A stretch of 37,385 nt of DNA from positions 1 to 37,385 of the forward strand of contig JAKITO010000034.1 in NCBI GenBank assembly GCA_021648025.1, written 5' to 3'. Origin of the DNA: Paracoccaceae bacterium (GTDB lineage Bacteria > Pseudomonadota > Alphaproteobacteria > Rhodobacterales > Rhodobacteraceae). Shown piece after piece: positions 9,072-16,311 of the stretch (the stretch's first letter is position 1; every line of letters begins with the position of its first letter). Under the pieces are notes generated by a model. It did no database searches. It saw only the letters and a list, made by a program, of their open reading frames with translations, and was not told the DNA's origin. The position numbers and the translations under genes are program-made.

Positions 9072-9849
9072 CCTGCCATTGCTGATTGAGGCCGCACGAG
9101 AGGCCGGCCGGATTGCCACGTCGTTTTCCGGCAAAACCGCCAAACGCTGGGATAAACCGGATGGGGCCGGGCCGGTAACCGAGGCCGATCTGGCCGTCAA
9201 CGACATGCTGGAGCAGCGCCTGATGGCCGCACGCCCGGATTATGGCTGGCTGTCCGAGGAAAGTGCCGACAATGCCGACCGTCTGGGGCGAGACCATGTT
9301 TTCATCATCGACCCGATTGACGGCACCAGAAGCTTTACGGAAGGGTCAAACACCTGGGCGCATGCGCTGGCAATTGCAGAACATGGCGTTGTCACGGCGG
9401 CGGTGATCTATCTGCCACTGCGCGATCTGATGTATGTGGCCGCCGCCGGACAGGGGGCGTTTCTGAACGGCACAGCGATCACGCCTTCGCATCCCGACAC
9501 CATTGAGGTGGCAGATGTTCTTGCGGCCCGACCCAACATGGACCCCGCGCATTGGAAAGAAGGGCAGGTTCCCACCTTTAGCCGATCGTACCGGCCATCA
9601 CTGGCGTACCGGATGGCGCTGGTGGCACAGGGGCGGTTTGACGGCATGCTGACCCTGCGGCCCAGCTGGGAATGGGACATCGCCGCTGGTGATCTGATAA
9701 ACCGCGAGGCGGGTGCCGCCTGTAGTGACCGACACGGCGCACCCTTGCGGTTCAACAATCCGCACCCTCAGGTGAACGGCGTTGTTGCTGCGGGCCAGCC
9801 GTTGCATGGGCTGATCAGTAATGCCTTGTCTGCGGACAGCGTTTGGTAA
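9058..9849 (+). CDS. Inositol monophosphatase family protein (CysQ/IMPase-like)
   Basis: Mg-dependent, Li-sensitive-type phosphatase of 263 residues; substrates in this family include inositol phosphates and 3'-phosphoadenosine 5'-phosphate. Metal-site motifs are visible: LSEES at residues 65-69, DPIDGT at 85-90 and, in the C-terminal half, WEWDIAAGD. It begins with TTG 9058 inside the end of pmbA. The start is supported by GAAGGG at 9044-9050 with seven-base spacing, and no better start precedes the conserved N-terminal helix. The overlap implies coupled expression with pmbA. The motifs cannot separate a CysQ-type nucleotidase from an inositol-phosphate or sugar-phosphate phosphatase. Confidence 0.85.
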   Translation: MPAPDLPLLIEAAREAGRIATSFSGKTAKRWDKPDGAGPVTEADLAVNDMLEQRLMAARPDYGWLSEESADNADRLGRDHVFIIDPIDGTRSFTEGSNTWAHALAIAEHGVVTAAVIYLPLRDLMYVAAAGQGAFLNGTAITPSHPDTIEVADVLAARPNMDPAHWKEGQVPTFSRSYRPSLAYRMALVAQGRFDGMLTLRPSWEWDIAAGDLINREAGAACSDRHGAPLRFNNPHPQVNGVVAAGQPLHGLISNALSADSVW

Positions 9850-9855
9850 GGCGTC

Positions 9856-9883
9856 TTGACGCATTGCTCAGGAAGCGTAATTT
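9856..9883 (+). promoter_or_regulatory. Candidate sigma-70-type promoter for the DUF4170-lpxK operon
   Basis: TTGACG at 9856-9861, 16-base spacer, TAATTT at 9878-9883, in the 60-base gap between the phosphatase gene and ATG 9910. Placement and hexamers are reasonable. Transcription could also simply continue from pmbA. Confidence 0.4.
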
Positions 9884-9909
9884 GCACCCCTAACTGTAAA
9901 GGAAACGAC

Positions 9910-10152
9910 ATGGTCCAACGTCTGCATCTGGTATTTGGCGGCGAATTGATCGACCCCACTCACAACACGTTCAAGGATGTGGGTGACATTCACATCGTCG
10001 GCATGTTTGCCGACTATGAAAGCGCCTTTAACGCCTGGAAATCCGAGGCGCAAAAGACCGTGGACAATGCCCACATGCGTTATTTCATCGCCCATATCCA
10101 CCGGTTGCGCGATGAACAGGCCGAGACATCACCGACCGAAGAACTGGGCTGA
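9910..10152 (+). CDS. DUF4170 domain-containing small protein
   Basis: An 80-residue soluble protein of the DUF4170 family; function unknown. It has no signal peptide or membrane segment. The sequence starts MVQRLHLVFGGELIDP and continues with HIVGMFADYESAFNAWKSEAQ and a final AHIHRL stretch, which is the whole length of the family. ATG 9910 is preceded by AAGGA at 9898-9902; an upstream in-frame ATG at 9856 would add an unconserved Cys-containing leader and was not used. The next gene (Kdo-transferase-like) starts four bases after its stop, and lpxK follows. This context suggests a role tied to lipid A-core assembly. Confidence 0.85.
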   Translation: MVQRLHLVFGGELIDPTHNTFKDVGDIHIVGMFADYESAFNAWKSEAQKTVDNAHMRYFIAHIHRLRDEQAETSPTEELG

Positions 10153-10156
10153 GGAC

Positions 10157-11380
10157 ATGGCACGGTCGCTGGGATTTGCCGCCTACCGTGCCTTTTCCCG
10201 GCGCCTGTCCAGGCCCGCCCCCCCCAACGGCTGGATGCCCCGCCCCAAAGGTGAGGTTTTGTGGCTGCACGCGGCATCGGATGACCGGTTGGAGGTTTTG
10301 TTCGAATTGGGCCGGAGGGTGCAAAGCCAGAGGAGTGGTCTGGTGGTTCTGATCACCTCAAACGGTGAGCCACGCGCGCCATTGGCCACAGAAGAGGTGG
10401 ATATGCGGTATGACAGGCTGACTTCTGATCATCCCGCCGAAGCGGTGCGGTTCCTTGATCAATGGCGTCCGGATTTCTGCATTTGGGCCGGTGCGGACCT
10501 GATGCCAAATCTTATCAGCCAAACGTCCGGGCGCGGCATTCCAATGACCCTGATCGACATCGGGCAGGATGAATTTCCATCGCGCAATCATAAATGGTTT
10601 CCCGACCTCACCCGTGAAAGCCTGGGACGATTTGAAACCATCTTCACCACCGGCCCCAAGGGCACGACCATGCTTCGCCGGATCGGTGTGCCGCGCCAGA
10701 AAATCACCCAGGGAGAACCTCTGCGCAATGGCCCAAGCCCGCCTTCGATTGACGAAGACAGCCTGTCCAAAACCGCGAATCAACTGGCCGGACGGCCCGT
10801 TTGGCTTGCAGCGCATGTTCGGGCTGCGGAATTTGAGGCGGTTTTGGCAGCCCACCGGCTTGCCTCGCGGTTCAATCATCGGTTGTTGTTGGTCATGACG
10901 TTGGCCGACCCGGGTTCATCAGGCCCGTTGGTCGATGCGCTGAACAACACCAGAAAACGCTTTTCCCATTGGTGCAACGGCAACGATATCGACGACAACA
11001 CCCAGGTTCTGATCAGCAACGGGGGTGATGATCTGGGCCTGTGGTATCGGATGGCGCCCCTGACCTTTATGGCATCTTCGCTTACCATCAACGACAAGGG
11101 GCGCAGCCCGTTGGACGCCGTGGCCTTGGGGTCGGCCATCCTGTTTGGACCCCACGTCACAGACCACAGGGAAACCTATTCTCGCCTTGTCGCAGTCGGA
11201 GCCGGGCGCAGCGTAAGCGACGCAGATGCCCTGGGAGAGGCGGTGATCCAGCTGGTGGCACCGGATGAAGCCGCAGCAATGGCCCTTGAAGGATGGCAGG
11301 TTGTAACCGAGGGCGCGGCCCTGAGTGACCATCTGGTCGAACTGGTACAGGATCGTCTGGACAATCATGCGCGCACCTGA
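10157..11380 (+). CDS. Divergent 3-deoxy-D-manno-octulosonic-acid transferase (WaaA/KdtA)-like glycosyltransferase
   Basis: GT-B-fold protein of 407 residues similar in layout to WaaA, which adds Kdo to lipid IVA at the inner membrane. Recognisable parts are [13 protein letters not shown] (29-41), PNLI (117-120), RPVWLAA (213-219) and [16 protein letters not shown] (317-332). Several WaaA signatures are altered. The SVGE motif with the catalytic Glu is SDDR (41-44). The E-x-E-x-W-P-N segment is AGADLMPN (111-118). STHxGE-E is HVRAAEF (220-226), and GGHNPLE is DKGRSPLD (313-320). ATG 10157 has GAGG just upstream and follows DUF4170 by four bases. It overlaps lpxK by 14 bases. It may be a paralogue with another acceptor, or non-catalytic. 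Confidence 0.78.
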   Translation: MARSLGFAAYRAFSRRLSRPAPPNGWMPRPKGEVLWLHAASDDRLEVLFELGRRVQSQRSGLVVLITSNGEPRAPLATEEVDMRYDRLTSDHPAEAVRFLDQWRPDFCIWAGADLMPNLISQTSGRGIPMTLIDIGQDEFPSRNHKWFPDLTRESLGRFETIFTTGPKGTTMLRRIGVPRQKITQGEPLRNGPSPPSIDEDSLSKTANQLAGRPVWLAAHVRAAEFEAVLAAHRLASRFNHRLLLVMTLADPGSSGPLVDALNNTRKRFSHWCNGNDIDDNTQVLISNGGDDLGLWYRMAPLTFMASSLTINDKGRSPLDAVALGSAILFGPHVTDHRETYSRLVAVGAGRSVSDADALGEAVIQLVAPDEAAAMALEGWQVVTEGAALSDHLVELVQDRLDNHART

Positions 11381-12368
11381 ATTTTGGCACTCTTCTTCCG
11401 GCCATCCTGATTGGCGCGCCCGTGCATTGGCACCACTGGGCCGGGTGTACGGGTGGGCAACCGCCCGCCGTCTGGCCCGGGGCCGCGGTATCGCCCCGGG
11501 TGTGCCGGTCATATGTGTTGGCAATCTGAATGCCGGTGGTACCGGCAAAACCCCCACCGTGATCTGGATGGTCGAGCGCCTGCGCGATATGGGCCACGAG
11601 CCGCATGTGGTCACCCGCGGCTATGGGGGACGCCTGACCGGTCCGGTCAGGGTCATGCCAGCCGGGCACCGGGCCAGGGACGTCGGCGACGAGCCGCTTT
11701 TGCTGGCCGCATTTGTCGAAGTCTGGGTCGCGCGTGACCGCGCCACCGGGGCGTTGGCCGCCGCACAGAACGGGGCAACGGTGATTGTTTTGGATGACGG
11801 ATTCCAGAACCCTGACATCATCAAGGATCTGTCAGTTGTGGTGGTGGACGCAAAAATCGGGTTCGGTAACGGGCTTTGCCTGCCGGCCGGTCCGTTGCGG
11901 GAACCTGTGGCCGTGGGGTTGGCCCGTGCTGATCTGCTTTTGTCGTTGGGCACGCAGGACGATCAGCAAGGATTTGCCACGGTATGGGGCGGGCAGGTGG
12001 ACCTGCCACATACCACCGGCGTACTGACCCCTTTGCAGACCGGGATGGATTGGAAGGGTGCCAAGGTTCTGGCCTTTGCCGGAATTGGCCACCCTCACAA
12101 GTTCTTCGCAACCCTGCGGGATTTGGGCGCTGATCTATGCGCCACCGAAGCTCTGGACGATCACCAGCCGTTAAGTTCGACGTTGCTGGCCCGGTTGGAA
12201 ACCAGAGCCAGGCAAATGGACGCGCAAATGGTCACAACTGAAAAGGATGCGGTACGCCTGCCGCCGGGTTTTCGCGCCAAGGTCATCACCTTGCCGGTGC
12301 GACTTGAAGTTGCCGGATCTGAAATGGTGTTGGAAATGTTGCGATTGGCCGCACCACCGCCGCCTTAA
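11367..12368 (+). CDS. lpxK: Tetraacyldisaccharide 4'-kinase
   Basis: Inner-membrane-associated P-loop kinase that phosphorylates the 4' position of the lipid A disaccharide precursor to give lipid IVA. The product is 333 residues. An N-terminal amphipathic/hydrophobic segment (about 20-45) precedes the unusual Walker [13 protein letters not shown] (52-63). The TRGYGG segment (83-88) and the DDGFQ motif (143-147), both LpxK hallmarks, are intact. A second-domain THEKDA-like motif appears as [10 protein letters not shown] near the C-terminus. ATG 11367 lies 14 bases inside the preceding gene, so the two are coupled. It is the last gene of the envelope group; a strong hairpin follows at 12409. 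Confidence 0.94.
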   Translation: MRAPEFWHSSSGHPDWRARALAPLGRVYGWATARRLARGRGIAPGVPVICVGNLNAGGTGKTPTVIWMVERLRDMGHEPHVVTRGYGGRLTGPVRVMPAGHRARDVGDEPLLLAAFVEVWVARDRATGALAAAQNGATVIVLDDGFQNPDIIKDLSVVVVDAKIGFGNGLCLPAGPLREPVAVGLARADLLLSLGTQDDQQGFATVWGGQVDLPHTTGVLTPLQTGMDWKGAKVLAFAGIGHPHKFFATLRDLGADLCATEALDDHQPLSSTLLARLETRARQMDAQMVTTEKDAVRLPPGFRAKVITLPVRLEVAGSEMVLEMLRLAAPPPP

Positions 12369-12408
12369 GGCTATTAAATGCTGCCCTTGGCTTTGGTGTT
12401 GGTAAGTT

Positions 12409-12455
12409 CCTTGGTGCCGCGTACTGGGTGGGGGCTATTACACGCGGCACCAAGG
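12409..12455. repeat. Long hairpin downstream of lpxK
   Basis: Perfect 14-base inverted repeat, CCTTGGTGCCGCGT (12409-12422) and ACGCGGCACCAAGG (12442-12455), with a 19-base loop. It lies 41 bases after the lpxK stop. No T-run follows, so it may be a rho-independent-like block, an mRNA-stabilising stem or a repeat element. The surrounding 12369-12641 gap holds no convincing gene. Confidence 0.6.
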
Positions 12456-12526
12456 GAAGCCATATGCAGCTACACGTACTGTATGCCCCTAGTTTCGGGC
12501 AACATTTGGGAGCTATGATGGTTTTT

Positions 12527-12554
12527 TTTGGGCAGCCAATTTTGGGCAGCCAAT
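12527..12554. repeat. Tandem 14-bp direct repeat
   Basis: TTTGGGCAGCCAAT occurs twice with no spacer (12527-12540 and 12541-12554), right after a run of T at 12522-12529. It looks like a slippage-type duplication in the non-coding gap between lpxK and the anti-sigma kinase gene. No function is evident. Confidence 0.7.
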
Positions 12555-12641
12555 GAGACAGTCAACAAAAACGCGTTGTTCAAAACGGTGGAACCAGTGA
12601 CCTGTCGTCAGAGTAGCGGAGTGGCGTTGCGGCCTTTGTCA

Positions 12642-13076
12642 CTATTTCAAAGTTTCAAAGTCAAATCGCAGGGACAAATGGTTGATCAACCCACAGCGGT
12701 CATACCTGAGGTCACTGGTCAGCTCGCGGATCAGGAACCAGCCGAACCCGCCTTCCGGCAAATCCTCGCGGGCGACGGATACGTCAGCCGCCAGTCCCGG
12801 CGGCAACCGATTGTCCGGCATCGGCACACCGGCATCGCATATTCTGATATCCAGTTGGCTGTCCCTAAGGCTGCACAAAACGCGGACATCCCCCGGCTCG
12901 GCCTTGGCAAACGCGTGTTCAACCACATTGTTGATCGCCTCAGCCAGGGCAATCTCAACCCCATCGGCCTGGTCCTGAGTAAGCCAGAAGGCCCGGATGT
13001 GATCCGAGATCGCCGCAATTGCGGCGCGCGCGCCAAGTTCGGTCGCCTTGAACGAGGTGTTGAATTTCTTTCGCAT
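12642..13076 (-). CDS. RsbW-type anti-sigma factor / GHKL serine kinase
   Basis: ATP-binding GHKL-fold protein of 144 residues. RsbW/SpoIIAB-type proteins bind a sigma factor or partner and phosphorylate a STAS antagonist. Motifs run in order: N box EIALAEAINNVVEHAF (about 41-56), G1 box DAGVPMP (about 81-87) and G2-like GGFGWFLIRELTSD (about 108-121). Start is ATG 13076, with purine-rich GAGAACGG upstream. The STAS antagonist gene is immediately upstream on the same strand with a 26-base gap, giving a classic partner-switch pair. No sigma factor or PP2C phosphatase gene is in the window, so the target is unknown. Confidence 0.87.
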   Translation of the reverse strand: MRKKFNTSFKATELGARAAIAAISDHIRAFWLTQDQADGVEIALAEAINNVVEHAFAKAEPGDVRVLCSLRDSQLDIRICDAGVPMPDNRLPPGLAADVSVAREDLPEGGFGWFLIRELTSDLRYDRCGLINHLSLRFDFETLK

Positions 13077-13102
13077 TCCGTTCTCTGCCCTGCCCCGCGG
13101 CG

Positions 13103-13441
13103 TTAACCCGCAGCCGCAGCCTTGGCATCATCCAGCGAGGCGAACAGTTTGAACACCATGTCCATCCGGGTCAGGCGGAACACCTTGTCCACCATCGGGG
13201 TCAACCCGGCCAGATCCAGGCGCCGGTGGCTTTCCAGTTGTTTCATCGAGGCAACGATGGCCCCAAGGCCACTGGAATCGATGAACGAAACCGCCGAAAG
13301 GTCCAGAATCACGTGGTCCGGCCCCTGTTCGGTTTCCAGGCGCATATCTTCTTTGAACTGGATCGCCATGGCCGCGTCTATCCGCTCGGCATTGACAGTA
13401 ACGATTCGGGCATTGCCATCTACGGTGCTGGTAAGGCTCAT
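13103..13441 (-). CDS. STAS-domain anti-sigma factor antagonist (RsbV/SpoIIAA-like)
   Basis: Single STAS-domain protein of 112 residues; when unphosphorylated it binds the cognate anti-sigma kinase and frees its target. The phospho-acceptor region SFIDSSGLGAIV is present; the Ser following Asp is the expected site. Other family features are the N-terminal strand VDGNARIVTVNAERIDA and the LAGLTPMVDKVFRLTRMD segment. ATG 13441 is preceded by GGAAG at suitable spacing; an in-frame ATG 33 bases upstream (13474) would add an unconserved leader. It is first in the two-gene unit with the kinase and is divergent from the thiolase gene across about 100 bases. Confidence 0.87.
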   Translation of the reverse strand: MSLTSTVDGNARIVTVNAERIDAAMAIQFKEDMRLETEQGPDHVILDLSAVSFIDSSGLGAIVASMKQLESHRRLDLAGLTPMVDKVFRLTRMDMVFKLFASLDDAKAAAAG

Positions 13442-13545
13442 TTCCTGCTTCCTTATTGAAATATCTCGCGCCATAGCTAGACGTTAATCCTTACCATTCG
13501 GTATGCAGGGATCAGAACATTGCACAGCAATCAGGAGATACGCCC

Positions 13546-14718
13546 ATGAAAGACGTAATTATTGCCGGAGCCGCCCGGACACCCATGGGCGGGTTCCAAG
13601 GCGTATTTGATGGGGTGCATGCGGCCGACCTTGGTGGCGCGGCGATCCGGGCGGCCCTGGACGGGGCCAAGGCGACACAGGTCGATGACCTGTTGATGGG
13701 CTGCGTCCTGCCGGCCGGTCAGGGCCAGGCCCCGGCGCGTCAGGCCGGGTTTGCCGCCGGGTTGGGCGAGGAAGTGCCCGCCACCACCCTGAACAAAATG
13801 TGCGGCTCGGGCATGAAGGCGGCAATGATCGCGTTTGACCAGATCGCGTGTGGGCAGTCGGATGTCGTCGTGGCCGGCGGCATGGAGAGTATGACAGGCG
13901 CGCCATATTTGCTGCCAAAGATGCGTGGTGGCGCGCGGATTGGCCATGGTCAGGTGATTGATCACATGTTCCTTGACGGCCTTGAAGATGCCTATGAAAA
14001 GGGCCGCCTGATGGGAACTTTTGCCGAAGATTGCGCCGAAACCTATCAGCTTAGCCGAGAGGCACAGGATGAATACGCCCTGCGGTCGTTGTCGAACGCA
14101 TTGGCGGCGCAGGCCAGCGGGGCGTTTGACGATGAAATCACACCTGTGATCCAACAAACCCGCAAGGGTGAAGTGGTGACAGACGCCGACGAACAACCCG
14201 GTTCGGCACGTCCCGAAAAGATCCCGACCCTGAAACCGGCCTTTCGCAAGGATGGCACGGTAACGGCCGCCAATTCATCGTCAATTTCGGACGGTGCCGC
14301 AGCCCTTGTTCTGGCCTCTGGTGATGCAGCATCGGCGCAAGGGCTGACCGTTCGCGCCCGCATTCTTGGCCACGCCAGCCATGCTCAGGCCCCGGGCCTG
14401 TTCACGACAGCACCGGTACCGGCCACCCAAAGGCTGCTGCGCCGGATCGGTTGGGCGAAAGAGGATGTCGACCTGTGGGAGATCAACGAAGCCTTTGCCG
14501 TGGTGCCGATGGCATTCATGCAGGAAATGGGCCTTGGCCGCGACATCGTCAACGTCAACGGCGGGGCCTGTGCCTTGGGCCATCCGATTGGTGCCTCAGG
14601 CGCGCGGATCATGGTCACCTTGCTGAACGCCTTGGAAAAGCGTGGGTTGCAACGCGGTATCGCCGCGATCTGCATTGGCGGCGGCGAGGGGACGGCGATC
14701 GCGATCGAGCTGATCTGA
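13546..14718 (+). CDS. Acetyl-CoA acetyltransferase (thiolase)
   Basis: Thiolase of 390 residues that condenses or cleaves acyl-CoA through a covalent Cys intermediate. The nucleophile is Cys86 in NKMCGSGMKA. The catalytic His346 lies in GACALGHPIGASGAR and the second Cys376 in CIGGGEGTA. It resembles biosynthetic/degradative acetyl-CoA acetyltransferases used in ketone-body, isoleucine or polyhydroxybutyrate metabolism. AGGAG at 13531-13535 supports ATG 13546. It converges on an HSD10-type SDR gene, and this pairing would suit branched-chain acyl-CoA oxidation. No phaB or phaC is present, so a polyester role is not supported here. Confidence 0.92.
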   Translation: MKDVIIAGAARTPMGGFQGVFDGVHAADLGGAAIRAALDGAKATQVDDLLMGCVLPAGQGQAPARQAGFAAGLGEEVPATTLNKMCGSGMKAAMIAFDQIACGQSDVVVAGGMESMTGAPYLLPKMRGGARIGHGQVIDHMFLDGLEDAYEKGRLMGTFAEDCAETYQLSREAQDEYALRSLSNALAAQASGAFDDEITPVIQQTRKGEVVTDADEQPGSARPEKIPTLKPAFRKDGTVTAANSSSISDGAAALVLASGDAASAQGLTVRARILGHASHAQAPGLFTTAPVPATQRLLRRIGWAKEDVDLWEINEAFAVVPMAFMQEMGLGRDIVNVNGGACALGHPIGASGARIMVTLLNALEKRGLQRGIAAICIGGGEGTAIAIELI

Positions 14719-14750
14719 ATACCAGCCTTGCTGCACAGTGTTGGGGTGAA

Positions 14751-14794
14751 GGTCATCCGTAGGGTGTGTGTTTACACGCACCCTACGGGGTGAC
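14751..14794. terminator. Strong palindrome between convergent genes; likely bidirectional terminator and CCGTAGGGTG-family repeat
   Basis: Stem of about 15 bases: CCGTAGGGTGTGTGT (14757-14771) pairs with ACACGCACCCTACGG (14773-14787) with one G-T position and a one-base loop. GGTCA and TGACC extend it outward. It lies between the ends of the thiolase and SDR genes. There is no T-tail. The core matches the repeat at 7609-7634. Confidence 0.6.
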
Positions 14795-14799
14795 CGCTC

Positions 14800-15555
14800 T
14801 CAGCGCATTCTCAGCGCGCCGTCCAGCCGGATCACTTCGCCGTTCAGATACCCGGCGCTGACGATGAACCCAACAAGGTCGGCGTATTCCGCCGGATCAC
14901 CCAGACGGGCCGGGCACGGTACATCCGTCGCCAGTTGCGCCTGCACGTCCTCAGGCAGCCCCGCCAGCATCGGCGTCATGAATATCCCCGGGGCGACGGT
15001 CATCACCCGGATCCCGGTCGAGGCCAGATCACGCGCCATCGGCAGGGTCATCGCGACAATGCCGCCCTTGGACGCGGCATAGGCCACCTGCCCCTTTTGC
15101 CCATCAAACGCCGCCACTGACGCGGTATTGACGATCACCCCGCGCGCGCCATCCGGCTCCGGATCATTGCGCGCCATTTCGGCCGCCGCCAGACGCGACA
15201 CATTGAAAGTGCCCACCAGGTTGATGTCAATTGTCCGCTGGAACGCGTCCAAAGGGTGCGGCCCGTCCCGCCCCACGGTCTTGATACCATAGGCGATACC
15301 GGCGCAATTCACGCAGGCACTGATCCGGCCCATCTTGTCCATCGCCATTGCAATGGCATCCCCAACCGAGCCTTCGTCCGTCACGTCGGTTTTGGCAAAA
15401 TGCCCGCCGATATCATCAGCCACCTTTTCGCCCCGCTCGGCGTCCCGATCCAGAATGGTGACAATCGCACCGTTGTCGGCAAAATGCCGGGCCGTGGCCT
15501 CGCCCAGACCGGACGCCCCCCCGGTGACGATGGCAGCAGTTGTGGAAAGCTTCAT
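14800..15555 (-). CDS. SDR family oxidoreductase, 3-hydroxyacyl-CoA dehydrogenase type 2 (HSD17B10)-like
   Basis: Short-chain dehydrogenase of 251 residues close to the type-2 3-hydroxyacyl-CoA dehydrogenases, which oxidise 3-hydroxy-2-methylacyl-CoA in isoleucine and fatty-acid breakdown. It shows the TGGASGLG motif (11-18), Asp in ILDRDAE for NAD preference, the NCAGIA motif, the NTASVAAFDGQKGQ segment typical of HSD10, and the YAASK catalytic pair. The VAPGIFMTPML and C-terminal YLNGEVIRLDGALRM segments also fit. GAGGAT upstream supports ATG 15555. A perfect 14-base palindrome at 15575 lies 20 bases before the start, suggesting repressor control. It converges on the thiolase gene. Confidence 0.9.
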   Translation of the reverse strand: MKLSTTAAIVTGGASGLGEATARHFADNGAIVTILDRDAERGEKVADDIGGHFAKTDVTDEGSVGDAIAMAMDKMGRISACVNCAGIAYGIKTVGRDGPHPLDAFQRTIDINLVGTFNVSRLAAAEMARNDPEPDGARGVIVNTASVAAFDGQKGQVAYAASKGGIVAMTLPMARDLASTGIRVMTVAPGIFMTPMLAGLPEDVQAQLATDVPCPARLGDPAEYADLVGFIVSAGYLNGEVIRLDGALRMR

Positions 15556-15574
15556 TGGGGTATCCTCACATATT

Positions 15575-15588
15575 TGAACGCGCGTTCA
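15575..15588. promoter_or_regulatory. Perfect palindrome, candidate TetR-type operator
   Basis: TGAACGCGCGTTCA is a perfect 14-base palindrome 20-33 bases upstream of the HSD10-like SDR start, on the side where its promoter should lie. Size and symmetry fit TetR-family operators that often control acyl-CoA genes. No TetR gene is in the window, so the regulator is unknown. Confidence 0.55.
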
Positions 15589-15691
15589 GTTAATCACGGA
15601 GTGGGGTTGGTGTCCAGTTGTCTGCGTCAAGGTCTGATCACTGTCAGAGCGGCATGAAAAACCGCTTGGGAATTTCAGCGACTCACTCTAG

Positions 15692-15718
15692 CGTGAAATT
15701 ATCGACACTAATTTCACG
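15692..15718. promoter_or_regulatory. Inverted repeat, candidate operator of the XRE-cupin regulator
   Basis: CGTGAAATTA (15692-15701) and TAATTTCACG (15709-15718) form a perfect ten-base inverted repeat with a seven-base spacer, ending 11 bases before the regulator start. The 17-base centre-to-centre distance suits a dimer binding adjacent major grooves. Autoregulation is an inference. Confidence 0.55.
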
Positions 15719-15729
15719 AGACCACCTCA

Positions 15730-16311
15730 GTGACCCACGCCGCTCCCCTCTCTTCAACCCTCTCTTCAACCCTCGGTGCCGATCTGCGCGCGTTGCGTAA
15801 GGCGCGTGGCCTGACCCTTAACGACCTGGCTGCCAGGCTTGACCGCTCGGTCGGGTGGCTCAGTCAGGTTGAACGCGACCTGTCTGATCCGTCAATCACC
15901 GACCTGCGCCATATCGCGGCAGAGCTTGAAATCCGGGTCTCGACCCTGTTCGGCCAATCCCCGGCCCCGGCAGACGAAGTCGGCTATGTGGTGCGTAACG
16001 GCGCACGCCGCCCAATTGGGTCATACACGGCAGGGCTGATCGAAGAGCTGCTCTCGCCCGATCTGACCGACGATTTTGAGATGGTGCATTCCACCTTTGA
16101 GCCATACAGCGAAATCGCCGTGCCGATCTGCCGTCCCACTCAAGAGGTCGGGTACCTTATCTCGGGCAAACTGGACCTGGAAATTGGCACCCGCCGCTTT
16201 ACCATCAACCCCGGCGACAGCTTTCGCATTCGCGGAGAACTGCATCGCTGGATCAACCCCTATTCGGAACCGGCCATCGCCATCTGGGTGATCGCGCCGC
16301 CGGTGTACTAG
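15730..16311 (+). CDS. XRE-family transcriptional regulator with C-terminal cupin sensor domain
   Basis: DNA-binding regulator of 193 residues. An N-terminal helix-turn-helix (about 17-66) with LRALRKARGLTLNDLAARL and SVGWLSQVERD is joined to a C-terminal cupin_2 domain (about 110-190) with GYLISGKLDLEIG and NPGDSFRIRGELHRW, ending PPVY. Relatives usually respond to a small molecule and control amine, amino-acid or sulfur-compound genes. GTG 15730 has only a weak ribosome site; a duplicated CTCTCTTCAACC stretch encodes the Ser/Thr/Leu-rich N-terminus. The TAG stop coincides with the left end of a mobile element. It is probably the local regulator of lysE and possibly of the dehydrogenase genes downstream. 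Confidence 0.88.
   Translation: MTHAAPLSSTLSSTLGADLRALRKARGLTLNDLAARLDRSVGWLSQVERDLSDPSITDLRHIAAELEIRVSTLFGQSPAPADEVGYVVRNGARRPIGSYTAGLIEELLSPDLTDDFEMVHSTFEPYSEIAVPICRPTQEVGYLISGKLDLEIGTRRFTINPGDSFRIRGELHRWINPYSEPAIAIWVIAPPVY

Noticed and set aside
9977..10156. Longer N-terminus for the WaaA-like protein
   Set aside because: It would overlap the conserved DUF4170 gene in another frame. ATG 10157 has a ribosome-binding site and begins the conserved part.
13546..15555. Polyhydroxybutyrate synthesis cluster
   Set aside because: Only a thiolase and an HSD10-like SDR are present, facing each other. There is no PhaC, phasin or PhaB-type acetoacetyl-CoA reductase.
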